Shown in pieces: positions 61,250-64,000 of a stretch of DNA of 64,000 nucleotides. The position numbers were made by a program, and so were the translations under genes. The notes beneath the pieces were generated by a model, which had not been told where the DNA came from, made no database searches, and saw only the letters and a program-made list of their open reading frames with translations. Every line of letters begins with the position of its first letter. The first letter of the stretch is position 1. This DNA comes from Tridacna crocea (lineage: Eukaryota > Mollusca > Bivalvia > Cardiida > Cardiidae): NCBI GenBank assembly GCA_943736015.1, contig OX031065.1, positions 23,512,427 through 23,576,426 on the forward strand, written 5' to 3'.

Positions 61250-62870
61250 GTTTTTGCGCAGCAGTTAAACCTAACATTGACTTTTGACTCGCAAGGTCAC
61301 CAAAATTGACCCTGGTAAGAAAACAGGGAAACATTCGGTTTACCTTTCTTTGATTTGTGCAACAGGTAGCAGTTGCCTCCGAAAGTGTCCGAGTTGATTT
61401 TACAATTTTATGCGCAGCACGTAACCATCACGTATGGGGGACATAGTCATCGTAACCAAATCAATGGCCCTAGTGAGAGAAAACGAAAAAGAAAAATCCC
61501 TATGATTGACTTGAATGACAGACCTGTCGTCTGCTACAAAATGTTCCATAAGTCCATGTTTCATGTTTTCGCGGATGCGTAAATGGAACCTATGAGACGG
61601 TAGTCAACGTAAATGGTTTGTTGCCATGGTATAAAGACAACGGAGGGGAAAAAAAAAAAAAAAAATGTCGGAAATTTTGTTCCCTACATTTGACTTAAGA
61701 AACATGTGTCGTCTGCCACGAAATGTTCCCTGAGTCGATTTTTCATGTTTTTCGCGGATACGTAAGTGGCACCTATGAGAGACGGTAGTCTACGTAAATG
61801 GGTATGTCGTCACGGTATAAAGAGATTGGAGAGAAAAAATATATTAGAAATTTAGTTCTCTTTGTTTGACTTATGCAGTTGCTACTGAAAGAGTCTTCAG
61901 TCTTTTTTTAGCCACTTGTCACATTATTTCCTGGTGTTTTCGCATGTGCGTAACTGGCACGTATGAAACGGTAGTCAATGTAACTGGGTTTCCTGTTGCG
62001 GTTTGAAGAGATTAGAAGAATTACGCTTCAATGCCCTTTGTTTGATTCATGCAATAGGAATCAATTGCTACTGAAAGAGTATTCAGTCTTTTTTTAGCCA
62101 CTTGTCACATTCATTTCTGGGTTTTTTGCACTGTACATTGATCATTTTGGCTTATTCAATGTGCAGAATTTAATGTGGTCTGAGTCAGAAAATCTAATTA
62201 AGGGATAAAGGGGCATCAAGGGTTTATTTCAAGGGAAGTAACTCTTGCAGGGGGGGGCTTGAAAAGACCAAAACAAGGTCTTCTGCCACCCTGTTCTCTT
62301 AAATTTTGGCCCTTTTTCAGTGAAATCTGGCATGTGTGGATGGTGCATGCCTGGCAGTTTGCCAAGGACTGCACAGCAGCCTTCAAAGGAGACTTTAAAT
62401 CCACTTTTATGCCGTTTTTTGTTCACTGTTTTCTATTGATATATTAGGGCGCCATTTTGAAGTAATTTTCAAGCTCTCTGATTGGCTGATTGGGCCCAGC
62501 TTTGAATTTCTCGAAGCCTCTGATTGGCTGACTGGGCCCAGCTTTGAATTTCTCGAAGCCTCTGATTGGCTGACTGGGCCCCATGCTGATTTCCTTATTA
62601 ACCTTTTACCACACAATGACGCCTTTTTACACACCCGAAAGAGAAAGCTTTTGAAAATAATCTGAGAAAAGGAGACAATGCAGGTTACCAGCATTTTCTC
62701 CTTTTCCCACAATGTTTTCTACCCTATCGAAGAAAAAATGGATTATTGCTTATTCTTACGTCTTATTGTATCTTTATGGCCTATTTTCAAATTCTTCAAA
62801 CTAGAACAAGATTTTTTTTTTTAACTGGAAAAAGTTTCCGCAACAGCAACCCGTTGCTTCTGAATTCTAT
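61250..62870 (+). repeat. Unit 39, long unit with G tract 8 (1621 bp)
   Basis: The G tract is 8, as in the type-a trimer units, but the phase-461 T is absent. The tract expansion is therefore probably independent. CCAAT minisatellite at 62476-62582, hairpin at 62666-62706. Confidence 0.97.
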
Positions 62871-64000
62871 GTTTTTGCGCAGCAGTTAAACCTAACATTG
62901 ACTTTTGACTCGCAAGGTCACCAAAATTGACCCTGGTAAGAAAACAGGGAAACATTCGGTTTACCTTTCTTTGATTTGTGCAACAGGTAGCAGTTGCCTC
63001 CGAAAGTGTCCGAGTTGATTTTACAATTTTATGCGCAGCACGTAACCATCACGTATGGGGGACATAGTCATCGTAACCAAATCAATGGCCCTAGTGAGAG
63101 AAAACGAAAAAGAAAAATCCCTATGATTGACTTGAATGACAGACCTGTCGTCTGCTACAAAATGTTCCATAAGTCCATGTTTCATGTTTTCGCGGATGCG
63201 TAAATGGAACCTATGAGACGGTAGTCAACGTAAATGGTTTGTTGCCATGGTATAAAGACAACGGAGGGGAAAAAAAAAAAAAAAATGTCGGAAATTTTGT
63301 TCCCTACATTTGACTTAAGAAACATGTGTCGTCTGCCACGAAATGTTCCCTGAGTCGATTTTTCATGTTTTTCGCGGATACGTAAGTGGCACCTATGAGA
63401 GACGGTAGTCTACGTAAATGGGTATGTCGTCACGGTATAAAGAGATTGGAGAGAAAAAATATATTAGAAATTTAGTTCTCTTTGTTTGACTTATGCAGTT
63501 GCTACTGAAAGAGTCTTCAGTCTTTTTTTAGCCACTTGTCACATTATTTCCTGGTGTTTTCGCATGTGCGTAACTGGCACGTATGAAACGGTAGTCAATG
63601 TAACTGGGTTTCCTGTTGCAGTTTGAAGAGATTAGAAGAATTACGCTTCAATGCCCTTTGTTTGATTCATGCAATAGGAATCAATTGCTACTGAAAGAGT
63701 ATTCAGTCTTTTTTTAGCCACTTGTCACATTCATTTCTGGGTTTTTTGCACTGTACATTGATCATTTTGGCTTATTCAATGTGCAGAATTTAATGTGGTC
63801 TGAGTCAGAAAATCTAATTAAGGGATAAAGGGGCATCAAGGGTTTATTTCAAGGGAAGTAACTCTTGCAGGGGGGGGGCTTGAAAAGACCAAAACAAGGT
63901 CTTCTGCCACCCTGTTCTCTTAAATTTTGGCCCTTTTTCAGTGAAATCTGGCATGTGTGGATGGTGCATGCCTGGCAGTTTGCCAAGGACTGCACAGCAG
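62871..64000 (+). repeat. Unit 40, partial, cut by the window end
   Basis: The first 1130 bases of a unit, ending before the YY1-like site and CCAAT minisatellite. A tract 16. Private G to A at 63620 (phase 751, CpG). The G tract is 9, the longest in the window. Confidence 0.97.

Larger units (their letters stand above)
1..64000 (+). repeat. Macrosatellite-like tandem array, 1.62-kb unit
   Basis: The first 1620 bases recur head to tail to the end of the window: 39 complete units and a partial fortieth. Full-length units run 1613-1621 bp. A second class is 1577-1578 bp because it lacks one 42-bp internal element. Most units differ from one another by zero to three substitutions plus homopolymer length. 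No unit is inverted, and no foreign sequence interrupts the array. Such homogeneity implies recent unequal exchange, conversion or amplification. The array continues beyond both window ends. An EcoRI-type GAATTC occurs once per unit (phase 1612-1617). Which satellite family or species this is cannot be told here. Confidence 0.99.

Noticed and set aside
1-64000. CRISPR array
   Set aside because: The period is 1.6 kb with no short repeat and unique spacer alternation. The 42-bp element has no spacers.

Overview
The whole 64 kb window is one head-to-tail tandem array. It holds 39 complete copies and one partial copy of a macrosatellite-like unit of about 1.62 kb, all in the same orientation. I see no single-copy flanking DNA, no interrupting transposon and no convincing protein gene or structural RNA gene. 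The window begins and ends inside the array, so the unit start used here (phase 1 = base 1) is arbitrary. Motif positions are given as phases in unit 1, where phase equals window coordinate.

Likely source: a eukaryotic, probably metazoan, nuclear genome. The support is a long gene-free satellite array, near-perfect homogenisation between units, a substitution pattern enriched for CpG to TpG/CpA changes (suggesting cytosine methylation), and a unit containing CCAAT, NFI, YY1 and AP-1 type motifs. A GGGAAGTAACTC-type segment in each unit resembles repeats I associate with mollusc genomes, but that is recall and weak evidence.

Unit layout: phases 1-99 are AT-rich linker with an inverted AGGTCA/TGACCC pair. 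Phases 100-886 are five diverged subrepeats of about 155-185 bp, two with a TATAAAG, and one carrying a variable A tract (14-18 A). Phases 777-1162 contain no CpG at all. They hold an AP-1 site, a variable G tract (7-9 G), a short hairpin and a perfect NFI palindrome. Phases 1198-1332 hold a YY1-like site and a 42-bp minisatellite whose every copy carries a minus-strand CAGCCAATCAG (NF-Y) box. Phases 1416-1456 form a 16-bp-stem hairpin, and phases 1562-1572 are a T tract.

Array structure: 32 complete units have 2.5 copies of the 42-bp element (about 1620 bp) and 7 have 1.5 copies (about 1578 bp; units 2, 3, 11, 16, 17, 34, 35). Shared variants show a higher-order structure. A three-unit block of 4861 bp occurs three times in a row (38654-53236). 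Units 3 and 17 share private variants over 22.5 kb, and units 14 and 20 share a two-variant haplotype. The candidate biology is a satellite carrying, in every unit, a promoter-like module on the minus strand with a variable number of NF-Y sites, about 110 CAGCCAATCAG boxes in the window. Whether it is transcribed cannot be told from sequence.
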